A stretch of 64,000 nucleotides of DNA from an uncultured Acidobacteriota bacterium (GCA_903916735.1 CAIWXX010000055.1:95422-159421), one strand, 5' to 3'. Counted from the stretch's first letter, positions 45,137 through 55,198 are shown. Program-made: numbers and translations. The notes: generated from the letters alone by a model not told the origin.

Positions 45137-46186
45137 ATGGAAAATAAAAGAATACGATTGACCGCCTATAGCGACTGCGCGGGTTGAGCGTCCAAGCTGG
45201 GTCCGGAGGACCTTGCCGCATTGCTCACTGATCTCAGGGGGCAGAGTCTGCCCGCAGGGTTTTCCGGCGTTCATGATTTCGAAGATGTCGGCTTGATACC
45301 GTTTGATCAGCAGACTGATTTGTTGTTCACTGCCGATTTTTTTACTCCCATGGTGGATGATGCATATAACTTTGGAGCGATCGCAGCGGCCAATGCACTC
45401 AGTGATATTTACGCAAAAGGCGGCACACCCCTGGCGGCACTCAACGTGGCGGCCTTCCCACAGGATCTTGATGTCGAATTGTTGAGGGAGATACTGAGGG
45501 GAGGTGCTGAGAAGGCTGCTGAAGGCGGCATTCCGATTGTCGGCGGGCATACAGTGAAGGATCGCGAAATCAAATTCGGTATGGCCATCATCGGTCGTGT
45601 TCGCCGCGAGGACTTTGTTCCAATCGGCGGTGCGCGAGCCGGCCAGTCGCTTGTCCTGACAAAGGGCCTCGGAACAGGCATCCTGGCAACGGCCTTGAAA
45701 CGTGAAAAGCTGGATGACAGCGGGATCGCCGATCTCACCTCCTCGATGCTCCAGCTCAACCGAGATGGAAGCCGGATTGCGAGAGAACATGGGGTCGCTG
45801 CCGCGACCGATGTGACGGGCTACGGGCTGCTCGGTCACTTGCTCAACATGGTTTGTGCCAGCCATGTGGAAGCAACCATCTTCTTTTCTAGGATCCCCTT
45901 CCTCCCAAGGGCTCTTGATCTTGCTCTGGAAGGGCATGTTCCGGGAGGCGGACGATCCAATCTCAGCTTCGCAGCGCATCGCACCACATTTGCAGAGCAA
46001 TTGGATGACACTGAAAAACTTCTCCTTGCTGATCCGCAAACTTCGGGAGGCCTTCTTCTGGCTGTCGATGAAGAGAGATCAACGGCAATGATGGCGGCAT
46101 TATTGGATGCCGGCTATAGGGCTGCGATCATCGGCAGAGTAACGGCCGGCAGTATTGAAGGCGGAAGAATCATCGTTCGGAGATAG
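45137..46186 (+). CDS. selD: selenophosphate synthase, selenocysteine-containing
   Basis: The product is 349 residues if UGA at 45185-45187 is read as selenocysteine. ATG 45137 starts IRLTAYSDCAGUASK, matching the SelD N-terminus where U or C at position 17 and the lysine at 20 are catalytic. Downstream text is ordinary SelD: TDFFTPMVDDAYNFG, IAAANALSDIYAKGG, VGGHTVKD, TDVTGYGLLGHL, ADPQTSGGLLLAV. A hairpin directly after the UGA fits a bacterial SECIS. The enzyme makes selenophosphate from selenide and ATP. Without reading through the UGA the gene would lose its active site. selA, selB and tRNA-Sec are outside the window. Confidence 0.93.
45196..45216 (+). promoter_or_regulatory. bacterial SECIS element in selD
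   Basis: GGTCC (45200-45204) pairs with GGACC (45208-45212) around a GGA triloop. The lower stem adds G-T, then a mismatch and GC/GC pairs (45196-45199 with 45213-45216). The loop begins with G, about 18 bases after the UGA, as expected for SelB recognition. Confidence 0.75.
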
Positions 46187-46242
46187 GAACGCCCGCTTCG
46201 GCACAACCGATCTCGCCGACGTCCTCAGCCCGCGACTCCTGA

Positions 46243-47139
46243 CTATGCTCGCGGATGATATTTCTCATAAATTCGTCGCAGCCTGTCTTGTTGAATATGC
46301 GTGTAGATCTGAGTTGTCGAAAGCGAGGCGTGGCCGAGCATCATCTGCAAGGCACGCAGATCCGCTCCATTTTGCAACAGGTGAGTTGCAAAAGAGTGCC
46401 GTAGTACATGTGGTGAGATCTTCGTCCGGATTCCCGTGGACGCCGCATAACTCTTGAGAAGCTTCCAGATACCCTGGCGTGTGAGGCGAGTCGCACGATG
46501 GTTCAGAAAGACATACTCCGATTGGCGGCCCTTTTCGAAATGTTTTCGCGTCTTTTCCAGATAGGTGCGAAGGCATCCAGCCGCCACTTCGCCGAGCGGC
46601 ACCAGGCGCTCCTTGCCACCTTTCCCCGTCACACGAAGGTAGCCTTCATCCGCATGTACATTGGACAGGCGAAGGGTCACGAGCTCCGAGACACGCATGC
46701 CGGTCGCATAGAGCATTTCCAACCACGCTGCATCACGGCAACCGGCGGGAGTGGATGGATCAGCCGAACTCAGAAGCTCTTCGATTTCCTCGAAGCTGAG
46801 AAATTTCGGCAGATGACTCCAGAGCCTGGCCGTTTGAATATCGCAGGCCGGATCCTCTTTCAGTCGCTCATCCAAGATGAGATATCGATAAAATGATTTC
46901 ACCGCCGACAGCAATCTTGCCGTCGACCTGGGACTCAGTCCGGATGAACGAACGGTTTTCAGGAAATTCAGTAGATCGTTCCGTGTGATTGCCAGATAGT
47001 CGAGCTTTCGAGTGACGACGAATTGCGTGTACTGTTTCATATCGCGGCGATAGGCTGCAGTCGTATTGTCGGCGACGCCCCTCTCGAGCCGCAAGTAATT
47101 GAGGAAAGCAGCAACCGCCTCATCCATCGCTGTCGGCAT
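46243..47139 (-). CDS. XerC/XerD-type tyrosine recombinase
   Basis: The product is a 298-residue site-specific recombinase. The N-terminal SAM-like DNA-binding domain (LNYLRLERGVADNTTAAYRR) is followed by the catalytic domain with R in ATGMRVSELV, K in GKGGKER, HxxR in HVLRHSFATHLL, H in LGHASLSTTQIYTHI and the nucleophile Tyr in that last motif. Length and HPRA terminus fit XerC/XerD, which resolve chromosome dimers at dif, rather than a phage integrase. The start GGAAG ATC ATG lies within the end of dtd (20-base overlap). C versus D cannot be decided. Confidence 0.93.
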   Translation of the reverse strand: MPTAMDEAVAAFLNYLRLERGVADNTTAAYRRDMKQYTQFVVTRKLDYLAITRNDLLNFLKTVRSSGLSPRSTARLLSAVKSFYRYLILDERLKEDPACDIQTARLWSHLPKFLSFEEIEELLSSADPSTPAGCRDAAWLEMLYATGMRVSELVTLRLSNVHADEGYLRVTGKGGKERLVPLGEVAAGCLRTYLEKTRKHFEKGRQSEYVFLNHRATRLTRQGIWKLLKSYAASTGIRTKISPHVLRHSFATHLLQNGADLRALQMMLGHASLSTTQIYTHIQQDRLRRIYEKYHPRA

Positions 47140-47590
47140 GATCTTCCTGCGGGCGGCGTTCGAGGATGAACGTGACCGGTCCGTCGTTAATAAGGTTGAC
47201 CATCATCATTGCCTGAAAAATGCCCTGTTTGACGGGCGCGGTTCCGATGGAGAGCCTTTCGACGAAATACCTGAATAGAGTTTCTGCGAGGCGAGGTTCC
47301 TCGGCCCTCTCAAAGCCAGGTCGCCGGCCTTTGCCAATGCGGGATGCAAGGGTGAACTGGCTCACGGCCAGGATCTCACCGCCGACTTCTTCGATTGATA
47401 GGTTCATTTTGCCCTGAACATCGCTGAAGATACGGAGTGATCTGATCTTCTCAGCGGTCCAGTCAACGGCCGCCCGATTGTCTCCTTTTTCGATACAAGC
47501 CAGAACCAACAACCCTCTGCCGATCGCAGAGATTTCTTTTCCATCGACTGTGACCCTAGCCTGTGACACTCGCTGGATCACGACTCTCAC
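47120..47590 (-). CDS. dtd: D-aminoacyl-tRNA deacylase
   Basis: The product is 156 residues. It begins MRVVIQRVSQARVTVDG, contains LAVSQFTLAS and ends with the GPVTFILE motif of DTD; it recycles D-aminoacyl-tRNAs. GTG 47590 is chosen instead of the upstream TTG because GGAGG lies five bases before it, it matches the family N-terminus, and it overlaps the murJ stop as GTGA. Confidence 0.95.
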   Translation of the reverse strand: MRVVIQRVSQARVTVDGKEISAIGRGLLVLACIEKGDNRAAVDWTAEKIRSLRIFSDVQGKMNLSIEEVGGEILAVSQFTLASRIGKGRRPGFERAEEPRLAETLFRYFVERLSIGTAPVKQGIFQAMMMVNLINDGPVTFILERRPQEDHADSDG

Positions 47591-49137
47591 CGGCGCCTCC
47601 AAAGAGCCCGGACAATGCGATCAGTTTCCGGCATATGAAAAATGCGCCCCACGCCGAAGAGGAACATCATGCCGACGCCGATGACTACCGCCAACCGTAA
47701 CGCTTCCATGCTCATCCCAGCGCCGGGGATAAGCCTGTGGAGAAACCATACGAGGATCCCCATTGCTGAACATAGGAGCAATGATCGGAGAAGCGAACGG
47801 AGCAGGTCGTGAATGTTAAAACTCTCCATCTTATGGCTCAGTTTGCGTGAGAGAAGCGCGAAGTTAACCCATGCGGCGATGCTTGTCGTCAGCGCCACGG
47901 ATGTGAAACCGATGACGGTTGAGAGGCTGAGGTTGAGAACGATTTTCAGTCCAATAGCGAAAGCGCTAGCCTTAAGAGGGAAATACGGTTCTCCGAGAGC
48001 ATAAAAAGTCGGTGCCAGAATTTTCACCGCCGAATAGGCGGAGATGCCGAGTGCGTAGAGCATGAGAAGTGAAGCGGTTTCAAAGGTGTCATGCGATGTA
48101 AACCGGCCATGTTGGAAGATGATTCGGATAATCGGGACGGCCAAAGCTATCAGCCCAGCACTGGATGCCAGATTCAATAGAAAGGATGTTTGAACCGAAG
48201 CCCCAACGCTCCGCCCAGCCTCCTCGCGCTCCCCTCCGGCCAGCATTCGGGAAATCGCTGCGAGATTGACGGTGGCCAGGCTGACTCCGAAAAGCCCAAT
48301 CGGCAGTTGGATCAAGCGGAAGGCATAATTGAGCCATGTGACGGGACCGTTGCCGAAATGCGATGCGATCTGCGTGTCGATGACGACATTGAATTGCGTT
48401 ACAGACAAACCGATGACCGCCGGAACCATCATCGAGGCGATTTTCCGCAGGCCGGGATCGTGCGTATCGATCACCGGCGAGTAACGGTATCCTTCACGAT
48501 GAAGCGAGGGGATTTGTATCGCAAATTGAGCGATCCCCCCGATCATCGAACCGCTGGCAAGGGCCAGGATGGGGTCAAGGCCGAATCTTCGCATGAATGG
48601 CGCAAGAGTCAAAGTGATGATGATATTGACAAGATTGAAGATTGCCGGCGCCAGGGCGGGGAGAAAGAATCGGCCAAACGAGTTGAGAGCGCCCATGAAA
48701 GCAGCCGCCAGAGAAACAAAAAGGAGAAAGGATGATAGGATGCGGGTCATGAAAATAGCGAGCTCGGCTTTTCCGGGGATTGAAAAAAATCCGGATGCCA
48801 GTAACCAGGTCAATTCGCGGGAAAAAATAAAAATAAGAATCGTGATGGCGCCGAGAAGAACCAGCAGAGCATTGATAACGAGATTGATCAGCCGGAAGGC
48901 TTCACTCCGCCCGGCATTTTTCAGTCGCTCGCTGAGAATCGGCACGAAAGCCGCTCCGAGAGCACCTTCAGCGAACAAATCCCGGAGGAGATTAGGAATT
49001 CGAAAAGCAGTGTTATAGGCGTCTGTGGCGAGGCCGGCGCCGAAAAGCGCCGCTATGACTTGCTCGCGAACAAGGCCGAGCACACGGCTGATGGCCGTTG
49101 CAATGGTCACCGACATTGCCGATGTGGAAACGCGCAT
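47587..49137 (-). CDS. murJ: lipid II flippase MurJ
   Basis: The product is a 516-residue membrane protein with about 14 helices of the MOP superfamily. The N-terminus AISRVLGLVREQVIAALFGA and the block DAYNTAFRIPNLLRDLFAEG are diagnostic of MurJ/MviN. It moves peptidoglycan precursor lipid II across the inner membrane. ATG 49137 follows AAGG by five bases; a longer frame upstream has no similarity. It sits in a minus-strand cluster lptFG-murJ-dtd-xer. Confidence 0.95.
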   Translation of the reverse strand: MRVSTSAMSVTIATAISRVLGLVREQVIAALFGAGLATDAYNTAFRIPNLLRDLFAEGALGAAFVPILSERLKNAGRSEAFRLINLVINALLVLLGAITILIFIFSRELTWLLASGFFSIPGKAELAIFMTRILSSFLLFVSLAAAFMGALNSFGRFFLPALAPAIFNLVNIIITLTLAPFMRRFGLDPILALASGSMIGGIAQFAIQIPSLHREGYRYSPVIDTHDPGLRKIASMMVPAVIGLSVTQFNVVIDTQIASHFGNGPVTWLNYAFRLIQLPIGLFGVSLATVNLAAISRMLAGGEREEAGRSVGASVQTSFLLNLASSAGLIALAVPIIRIIFQHGRFTSHDTFETASLLMLYALGISAYSAVKILAPTFYALGEPYFPLKASAFAIGLKIVLNLSLSTVIGFTSVALTTSIAAWVNFALLSRKLSHKMESFNIHDLLRSLLRSLLLCSAMGILVWFLHRLIPGAGMSMEALRLAVVIGVGMMFLFGVGRIFHMPETDRIVRALWRRR

Positions 49138-49202
49138 GATGACCTTATTTCCTTGCCGCCTCCTCTCAATTTGCAGGCACTGAGAAAAGACGATGCGGAC
49201 CT

Positions 49203-51527
49203 TTAGGTTTTGACGGTGAATAACATGTAGAGCCCGATAATGCCGAAAATGAAGCTTGGAGCCCACGCAGCAAGGAACGGCGGAAGGATCTGAAGGTAGC
49301 CAAGAGAACGGAAGACTCCAAGTGCTCCCCAGAAAATCATGGCTAATCCCAAAGAAACACCGATTCCATAGAGCGCCCCGCGCCTCCCCATCAAGAAGGA
49401 AAAGGGCACGGCGATGACGGCCATAATCAACCCGACGAGCGGGAAGGAGAGCTTCTCAGCCAGCTGCACCCGGAACTTCACCGTGTCGAAGCCGCCGAGA
49501 TCGAGTTCATCGATATACTTTTTCAGTTCGATATATTGCATCTGATCCGGCATCTTCTGTTCTTTGAAGAAGTAGCTCGGTGTTTCCGGCAATTCAAGAG
49601 TCATCTGCGGAAGGATCCTGAAGCCGCTCGTCTTACCCTGTTTGAACTCCCGGATCCACACTCGATACAGAAGCCAACGGTTGCCTTGCCATCTGGCCAT
49701 CGATGCGAAGATCCGCCGGGACATGGTAAAACTTGCCGGGTCAAAATCGAAAATAGTGAGCCTGCTGAATCTTTGTTGCTCGGAGTCATAAAACGAATAG
49801 TTGAAGATCCTCGTTCCGAGTCCACGCATCCATGTGCGATTCATCTGGTAGTAGGTTTGCACCGGGCGGTTTCGTATTTCATTGGACAGTGCATCGGCCT
49901 TGCGATTCGTCCCCGGCAACACATAATCCTGCACGTAAAACGCCCAGCCGCTCAAAACCGCCGCCGCGATGATGACGGGAAGCGAGATCCTGTAGAGGCT
50001 GAGGCCGCAGGACTTCATCGCCGTCACCTCGGATGTTTTAGTCAGAAGGCCGAATGTGACGAGTGTTGCCACAAGCAGGCCGACAGGCTGCATATAAAAG
50101 AGCATCTGTGGCAAATCGAACCAGATGTATTTCAAGATCAGGTAGAAGGGCTTGTGATTCGCAATAGCATCGTCCATCAGTTCAAAAAATGTGATGATCA
50201 TGAAGAGCGCGACGAGGCTCGAAAATGTCAGCATAAAAATGAAACCGAAACGGCGCAGAATGTAACGATCCAAGATATTTGGAAACTTAACAAAGACGCG
50301 AGGAACGCGCAGGACCAATCCCCCGACCGTCCTGGATCGCGCCTCAGACGGCGCCTGTTGCGACCCGTTCTGAGGCTGAGCACTAGGGGCGACTGCTTTT
50401 CGGAAGGAAAATAATTTCCGCTCACGAGCCGATCTGATCAGAAAATATATGCCGAAGATACCCAGCGTGATGTTGGCCGCCCAGATCCCGATAAAGGGGG
50501 AGATCCTCTGCTCCGTCGCAAGCCTTTCGCCCATCGTGATGAGAATATAGTAATAAAGGATGATGCCTATGCTGAGAACGAAGCCGGTGGATTTGCCACC
50601 CTTCTTGTTGACGATGCCCATCGGGAGTCCCAGAATGCCAAAAATGAGGCAAGAGAACGGGAGTGCAAATTTCTTGTGAATTTCAATCCACAGGATTTGA
50701 GCAGGCTTTTGCTCTTTTTTCCGCTCCGCGACAGATGCAAAGAGCTCCTTAATGTCCTTCTCGCGATCGCGTTTTTGAACTTCGAGTTGTGGGAAGAGGC
50801 TGTTCGCATCGATTTTTTCGATCGATGACTCGAAACGCGTCACTTCGTACTTTTCCGGTTCGGCCGCGGATTGTGGGAATGTGTGCGTGACGCCGTCTTT
50901 CAGCTCAAGGAAGGCTTCACGTCTGTCAATATCGATTTCGAATCGACCTTCGCGAGCGAAGATGATTCGCGGATTGTCAGGCTTACTCGTCTCGCAGATG
51001 AAAACCCCCTTCCAGTATCCGCCAGACACCGGAATATCTTGGATGTAGATTACATAGTTGGGGATCGATTCGTTGAAAACTCGCGGTTTGATCTGTTCTT
51101 TTGCCTGCGTGAATGCGACACGATAGAGGATCTGGACGAGCTGGTAATTGCTCCAGGGAGCAATATAAAGTGAAAGAGCCGAACTGAAGAGCCAGCCGGT
51201 GGCGCAAAAAATGATGACAGGTCTGAGGAGGCGATATTGCGAAATGCCGGATGCGTTCATGGCCACGATTTCGGCGTCGGTGGAGAGCCTTCCTAACCCG
51301 ATGAGCAACCCGACGAGGACAGACATTGGGAGTGTGAAGGCCGTGATTCCTGGTAGGAAATACACGAGGATATGCCAGACATCGGAGAAGGTCGCGCCCT
51401 TCCGGACGAGGAGTTCCGAGAGGTGCAGGATCCAGTCCATCAGCATGGTGAAGGTATAGAGAGAAAAGCCGAGGATGCATGGCGGAAGAATTTCTCGGAG
51501 AATGTAGCGATCCAATACCCTTAACAC
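49203..51527 (-). CDS. lptFG: fused LptF-LptG lipopolysaccharide export permease
   Basis: One 774-residue polypeptide carries two complete LptF/LptG permease units. Residues 1-370 are LptF-like (LDRYILREILPPCILGFSLY, GLIGLGRLSTDAEIVAMNAS, beta-jellyroll, C-terminal helices). A polar linker spans about 371-415. Residues 416-774 are LptG-like (LDRYILRRFGFIFMLTFSS, LTKTSEVTAMKSCGLSLYRI, a second jellyroll and three helices). In most bacteria these are separate genes of about 360 codons. The pair forms the membrane part of the LPS extractor with LptB and LptC, which are not in the window. There is no frameshift or start site at the junction. Confidence 0.93.
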   Translation of the reverse strand: MLRVLDRYILREILPPCILGFSLYTFTMLMDWILHLSELLVRKGATFSDVWHILVYFLPGITAFTLPMSVLVGLLIGLGRLSTDAEIVAMNASGISQYRLLRPVIIFCATGWLFSSALSLYIAPWSNYQLVQILYRVAFTQAKEQIKPRVFNESIPNYVIYIQDIPVSGGYWKGVFICETSKPDNPRIIFAREGRFEIDIDRREAFLELKDGVTHTFPQSAAEPEKYEVTRFESSIEKIDANSLFPQLEVQKRDREKDIKELFASVAERKKEQKPAQILWIEIHKKFALPFSCLIFGILGLPMGIVNKKGGKSTGFVLSIGIILYYYILITMGERLATEQRISPFIGIWAANITLGIFGIYFLIRSARERKLFSFRKAVAPSAQPQNGSQQAPSEARSRTVGGLVLRVPRVFVKFPNILDRYILRRFGFIFMLTFSSLVALFMIITFFELMDDAIANHKPFYLILKYIWFDLPQMLFYMQPVGLLVATLVTFGLLTKTSEVTAMKSCGLSLYRISLPVIIAAAVLSGWAFYVQDYVLPGTNRKADALSNEIRNRPVQTYYQMNRTWMRGLGTRIFNYSFYDSEQQRFSRLTIFDFDPASFTMSRRIFASMARWQGNRWLLYRVWIREFKQGKTSGFRILPQMTLELPETPSYFFKEQKMPDQMQYIELKKYIDELDLGGFDTVKFRVQLAEKLSFPLVGLIMAVIAVPFSFLMGRRGALYGIGVSLGLAMIFWGALGVFRSLGYLQILPPFLAAWAPSFIFGIIGLYMLFTVKT

Positions 51528-51913
51528 GACCGCTCATCCTATCACAGAGACCCATCGATAAAACGAAGGAAAATCGAAGTAATTCGCAAATGCTATCTCA
51601 TGTTTCGGCGGCCATTGGCGACGAGTGTCGCAAGGAGATGAGGCGCCCCGAGAAGCGTCGTCTGGCGAGATGCGCCCTTTGCTACTTTTCGCCACTTTTG
51701 GTGTTGGGATTTCTTCCAAATACGTTTTCCTGGTATCGGTCTATCTATGTTTCACGGCGCCGGGCAATCCTATGCACGATTTTTTCGCTGAAATCCATAA
51801 ATTCACATTCTTGAAACTTGACAATCAGCCGGCTTAGCCCCTATAGTGCTTTCTTAATTTTTTGTATGGCACTGCTCTTTAACTTTCAATAAACCTCCCT
51901 TGAGGAATTAGTC
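51528..51913. other. 386-bp divergent region upstream of the hydrogenase operon
   Basis: Short frames here have no recognisable similarity. The right third contains the hydrogenase promoter (51818-51847) and a leader of about 60 bases. No sigma54-type -24/-12 element or clear operator palindrome was found. Confidence 0.5.
51818..51847 (+). promoter_or_regulatory. sigma70-type promoter of the hydrogenase operon
   Basis: TTGACA at 51818-51823 and TATAGT at 51842-51847 (five of six) have an 18-base spacer. Transcription would start about 51854. GAGGA at 51902-51906 precedes the first ATG (51914). Confidence 0.7.
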
Positions 51914-53365
51914 ATGGGAATTCAAACGAACGCGCTCCTGGTAATTTCGATCCCTCTTCTCGGCTCGCTGCTCATCCCTCTTCTCGGCTGGGCTGGGCTG
52001 AAAAAAGCGACTGGGCCCCTGACCGTCATTCTGATCGGCGCAGCCAATATTCTGACGTGGCCGCTGCTTCTTCCCGTTCTCCACGGCGGGATGTGGCACT
52101 GGAGCTACGGCTTGTATCGATGGATCAGCCTCTCTCTCACCGTCGATGCGCTGGCCGTCTTCATGGCTTTCACCGCTTCACTCATTGCCACACTCATCGC
52201 CATCTACTCGCTGGGGTATATCGAGCATACTGACGACGAGCCCGAGTACTATTTCATTGTGACTCTCTTCCTGGGGGCTATGATGGGGCTTGTTTTCTCG
52301 ACAAACCTGATCTTCCTGTACCTTTTCTGGGAGATTGCCGCGCTTGCCTGCTGGCGTTTGATTGGGTATTACCGCGAACCGGACTATATCTGGAAGGCTG
52401 ACAAAGCATTCCTAGTGACATTCGGCGGCGCCGTTCTCATGCTTTTCGGGTTTGTACTGGTTTTCCTGCAATACGGCACTTTTGAAATTACTGAACTGCG
52501 CGGTCATGAAATCGGCACGGTGGCTCTGGTATTGATTATGGCTGGTGTCTTCAGCAAGAGTGCCACAGTGCCGCTGCACACATGGCTTCCTGATGCCGGT
52601 GTTGCGCCGTCTACGATCACATCGCTGCTCCACGCGGCCATCCTCGTGAAGATCGGGCTTTACGGGTTCGCCCGCATGTTCTGCAATGGGATGGTCATCT
52701 CACCACGCGCGCAAACCGGAATCTTGATCATCGCGCTTGCCAGCGCATTCATTTCAGCTTGTGCCGCTCTGAAGGAGACCAATATCAAGCGCATGCTCGC
52801 TTATTCCACGGTCAGTCAGATCGGTTACACGTTCCTTGGGCTTGCGGCTTTTACTCATAACGGCTATATCGGCGCTCTGCTCTATATCATGGCACACGGC
52901 TTCGCAAAGGGCGGGTTGTTCCTCTGCGCCGGGATCATCGAGCACGGGACGCATACAAAAGACATGACGAAAATGGGCGGCCTCATCAAGAAGATGCCGA
53001 TTACCGCCATCGCATATGCTATCTGCGCCTTAAGTATCGCTGGAATTCCGCCCATGGCCGGCTTCTTCAGCAAGTGGTTCGTCATTTCGGGCCTCGTTGA
53101 AGGCGGCCACAAAGTCATTGCGACTCTCGCCATTCTGACCGCCGTGTTGACTCTTTTCTATATGATGAAAAGCTTCCACGTGGTTTTCCTTGGCGAATCC
53201 CGTGGGGAATCCCATGCTGAAGGCGTGCCTGTGATGGTCACAGTTGTGGCGATTCTGGCGGGGTTGACCATCCTGACCAGCATTCTTCTCCAGCTGCCTT
53301 ATCACCTGGCGAGTGTTGCAGATGGCGAACGTCTGCTCAAGCTGGCGACATTGGTTTGGAGATAG
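51914..53365 (+). CDS. hydrogenase proton-pumping subunit, NuoL/M/N type (first of three)
   Basis: The product is a 483-residue antiporter-like membrane protein with about 14 helices. It keeps the key charged residues of ion-pumping subunits: Glu in LYLFWEIAALACW, Lys in GVFSKSATVPLHTWLPDA, and Lys in PPMAGFFSKWFV. ALKETNIKRMLAYSTVSQIG is the conserved loop. It probably moves protons or sodium when electrons flow from ferredoxin to protons. It is the first gene of the operon, three bases before the next. Confidence 0.88.
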   Translation: MGIQTNALLVISIPLLGSLLIPLLGWAGLKKATGPLTVILIGAANILTWPLLLPVLHGGMWHWSYGLYRWISLSLTVDALAVFMAFTASLIATLIAIYSLGYIEHTDDEPEYYFIVTLFLGAMMGLVFSTNLIFLYLFWEIAALACWRLIGYYREPDYIWKADKAFLVTFGGAVLMLFGFVLVFLQYGTFEITELRGHEIGTVALVLIMAGVFSKSATVPLHTWLPDAGVAPSTITSLLHAAILVKIGLYGFARMFCNGMVISPRAQTGILIIALASAFISACAALKETNIKRMLAYSTVSQIGYTFLGLAAFTHNGYIGALLYIMAHGFAKGGLFLCAGIIEHGTHTKDMTKMGGLIKKMPITAIAYAICALSIAGIPPMAGFFSKWFVISGLVEGGHKVIATLAILTAVLTLFYMMKSFHVVFLGESRGESHAEGVPVMVTVVAILAGLTILTSILLQLPYHLASVADGERLLKLATLVWR

Positions 53366-53368
53366 CCC

Positions 53369-55198
53369 ATGAATCCTGAAACTCTCTTAATTCTGCCGAT
53401 TCTGATCCCTGTTATTTTTGCAATCGTCGCGTTGCCGTTCTTCAGAAAACAGGCGAGCAGCGCGGCTGTGCTCGTGTTGATCGCGGTTGTCCTGTCATTC
53501 GGTTCCTTTCTCCTGATTGAAGGCTCGTCGGCACAGCTGGTTCATCCTTGGGTTGATAACATTTCGCTCAATTTCAGCATGACCGGCTGGAAGGCGTTGT
53601 TGATCGGATTTGCCTTTGTCTTCCAACTCATGACATGCCTCCATCTGCTGACGTCACTCCGTCGGATCGCAAAGCCGTTCCTGTTCGCATTCTCCATTCT
53701 GCTCGCATTCGCAGCAACGGCCGGCGTGATCCTCACGGACAACGTCATGGTCCTGCTGATTTTCTGGGAGATCTTCCTGGTTGCGCTCTATGGGGCGATT
53801 CATAGTGGTGGCGATGCATCCGAAGCGGTTGCCCGAAAAGCGCTCATCATCGGTGGAGCCAGCGACTTCCTCATGATTCTCGGGTTGATGCTGTTCTTCA
53901 TCATCGGCGGCAGACCGGAGATGACCGGCATGATCTCGACAGGCTCATCATTCACAGCCCTCATTTCGTTTATTCTGCTCTTCCTGGGCGCTGGGGCCAA
54001 GGCCGGCATGTTCCCGTTCCATACCTGGATTCCTGATGCCGCAGAGGCGATGCCTGCTCAGGGGTTTGCCGCGATGCCGGCATCCCTCGAGAAAATTTTA
54101 GGCATCTCATTCCTCTTCACAATCACACATAGCATGTTCATTATGAACGATACTGTTCGCCTGATCATGTATCTGTTTGCAGCGGCAACGATTTTCGTTT
54201 CGATCATTCCGGCGTTCATCGAGAAAGATTTGAAGAGGGTCCTGGCTCTGACGGCCATTATGCCTGCCGGATTCATGATCGCAGGCATGGCGACATCAGA
54301 AGCCGCCGGCATGGCGGGTGCGCTGATGTTGATGCTAACGCATGCCACTTACAAATCCACGATGTTTCTCAGTGCCGCTAACTTCGAAGAGAGGGCCGGT
54401 GGCACGTCACTGGAAAAACTGGAGGGCATTGGCCGGATCATGCCTTATACTGCGCTCGGATTTGTCTTCGCCTTTCTTGCTGCAATCTCACTGCCGCCAA
54501 CCGGTGGGTTTCTTGCCAAGGAGATGATTTTTGAAGGTTTAATTGCCGGTGGGCATATGGTGATGTTCGCGGTGCTCTGGATTGGAGCGACGCTGAGTGT
54601 CGCGGTGTTCTGCAAGATCATCGCGGTTCTATGGGCGGGCAACGCTCAGGTTGAACGATCCGAAGCGCCTGCGACTCAGACCCTCCCTGTCCTGATCCTC
54701 GGTCTTGCATCCCTCGCAGGAGGAGTGATCTTCTTCGCAGTGAAAGGCATTTTCGGCCGGATTATTGTGTTTGATGATCCCTATTGGCTTTCGGCCGCCT
54801 ATCATCCATCGCCACTGGCCGTCGCATCACTCGGCGTTTACCTTTTCGGCGCATTGCTGTATTTTCTCGCGCGTGAGAAAAGTGTGACGGCCTCCGCCAC
54901 CTTCAATCAGATGGGCGAATCTCCGGTCCTCGGCACCGCTCTTCGAATGGCGAGAGAGAAGAAATTTGACGGATACGAAATCGGCGTCAAAGTACTGGAG
55001 TGGCTCGCGGGGATCGTCTTCCGGTATGTCGAACGGTTGATCGATTTGGTTGCCGACGGCCTCATTGCTTTTGGCCGCTGGCTGTTCCAGCCTCTGCTGA
55101 GCTCGATTCACAACGGCGTCTACTGTAATTACCTCGGTTGGGTGATCGCCGGACTCGCAGCTGTTTTGTTCTTCCTGTTTGGCACATCACATATCTAA
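53369..55198 (+). CDS. hydrogenase proton-pumping subunit, NuoL-like with C-terminal extension
   Basis: The product is a 609-residue antiporter-like subunit. Core residues are Glu in LLIFWEIFLVAL, Lys in LGAGAKAGMFPFHTWIPDA, and Lys in GGFLAKEMIF. After the core, about 150 residues include an amphipathic stretch (VLEWLAGIVFRYVERLIDLV) and a final membrane helix. This is like the lateral helix and last helix of NuoL, which tie the membrane arm together. Compared with the first subunit it seems the distal NuoL equivalent. The 85-base spacer to the next gene has no obvious signal. Confidence 0.85.
   Translation: MNPETLLILPILIPVIFAIVALPFFRKQASSAAVLVLIAVVLSFGSFLLIEGSSAQLVHPWVDNISLNFSMTGWKALLIGFAFVFQLMTCLHLLTSLRRIAKPFLFAFSILLAFAATAGVILTDNVMVLLIFWEIFLVALYGAIHSGGDASEAVARKALIIGGASDFLMILGLMLFFIIGGRPEMTGMISTGSSFTALISFILLFLGAGAKAGMFPFHTWIPDAAEAMPAQGFAAMPASLEKILGISFLFTITHSMFIMNDTVRLIMYLFAAATIFVSIIPAFIEKDLKRVLALTAIMPAGFMIAGMATSEAAGMAGALMLMLTHATYKSTMFLSAANFEERAGGTSLEKLEGIGRIMPYTALGFVFAFLAAISLPPTGGFLAKEMIFEGLIAGGHMVMFAVLWIGATLSVAVFCKIIAVLWAGNAQVERSEAPATQTLPVLILGLASLAGGVIFFAVKGIFGRIIVFDDPYWLSAAYHPSPLAVASLGVYLFGALLYFLAREKSVTASATFNQMGESPVLGTALRMAREKKFDGYEIGVKVLEWLAGIVFRYVERLIDLVADGLIAFGRWLFQPLLSSIHNGVYCNYLGWVIAGLAAVLFFLFGTSHI

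Noticed and set aside
49536..50414. 292-codon plus-strand frame
   Set aside because: It is antisense to the fused lptFG gene, rich in H, R and D with no similarity; a shadow of the real coding strand.
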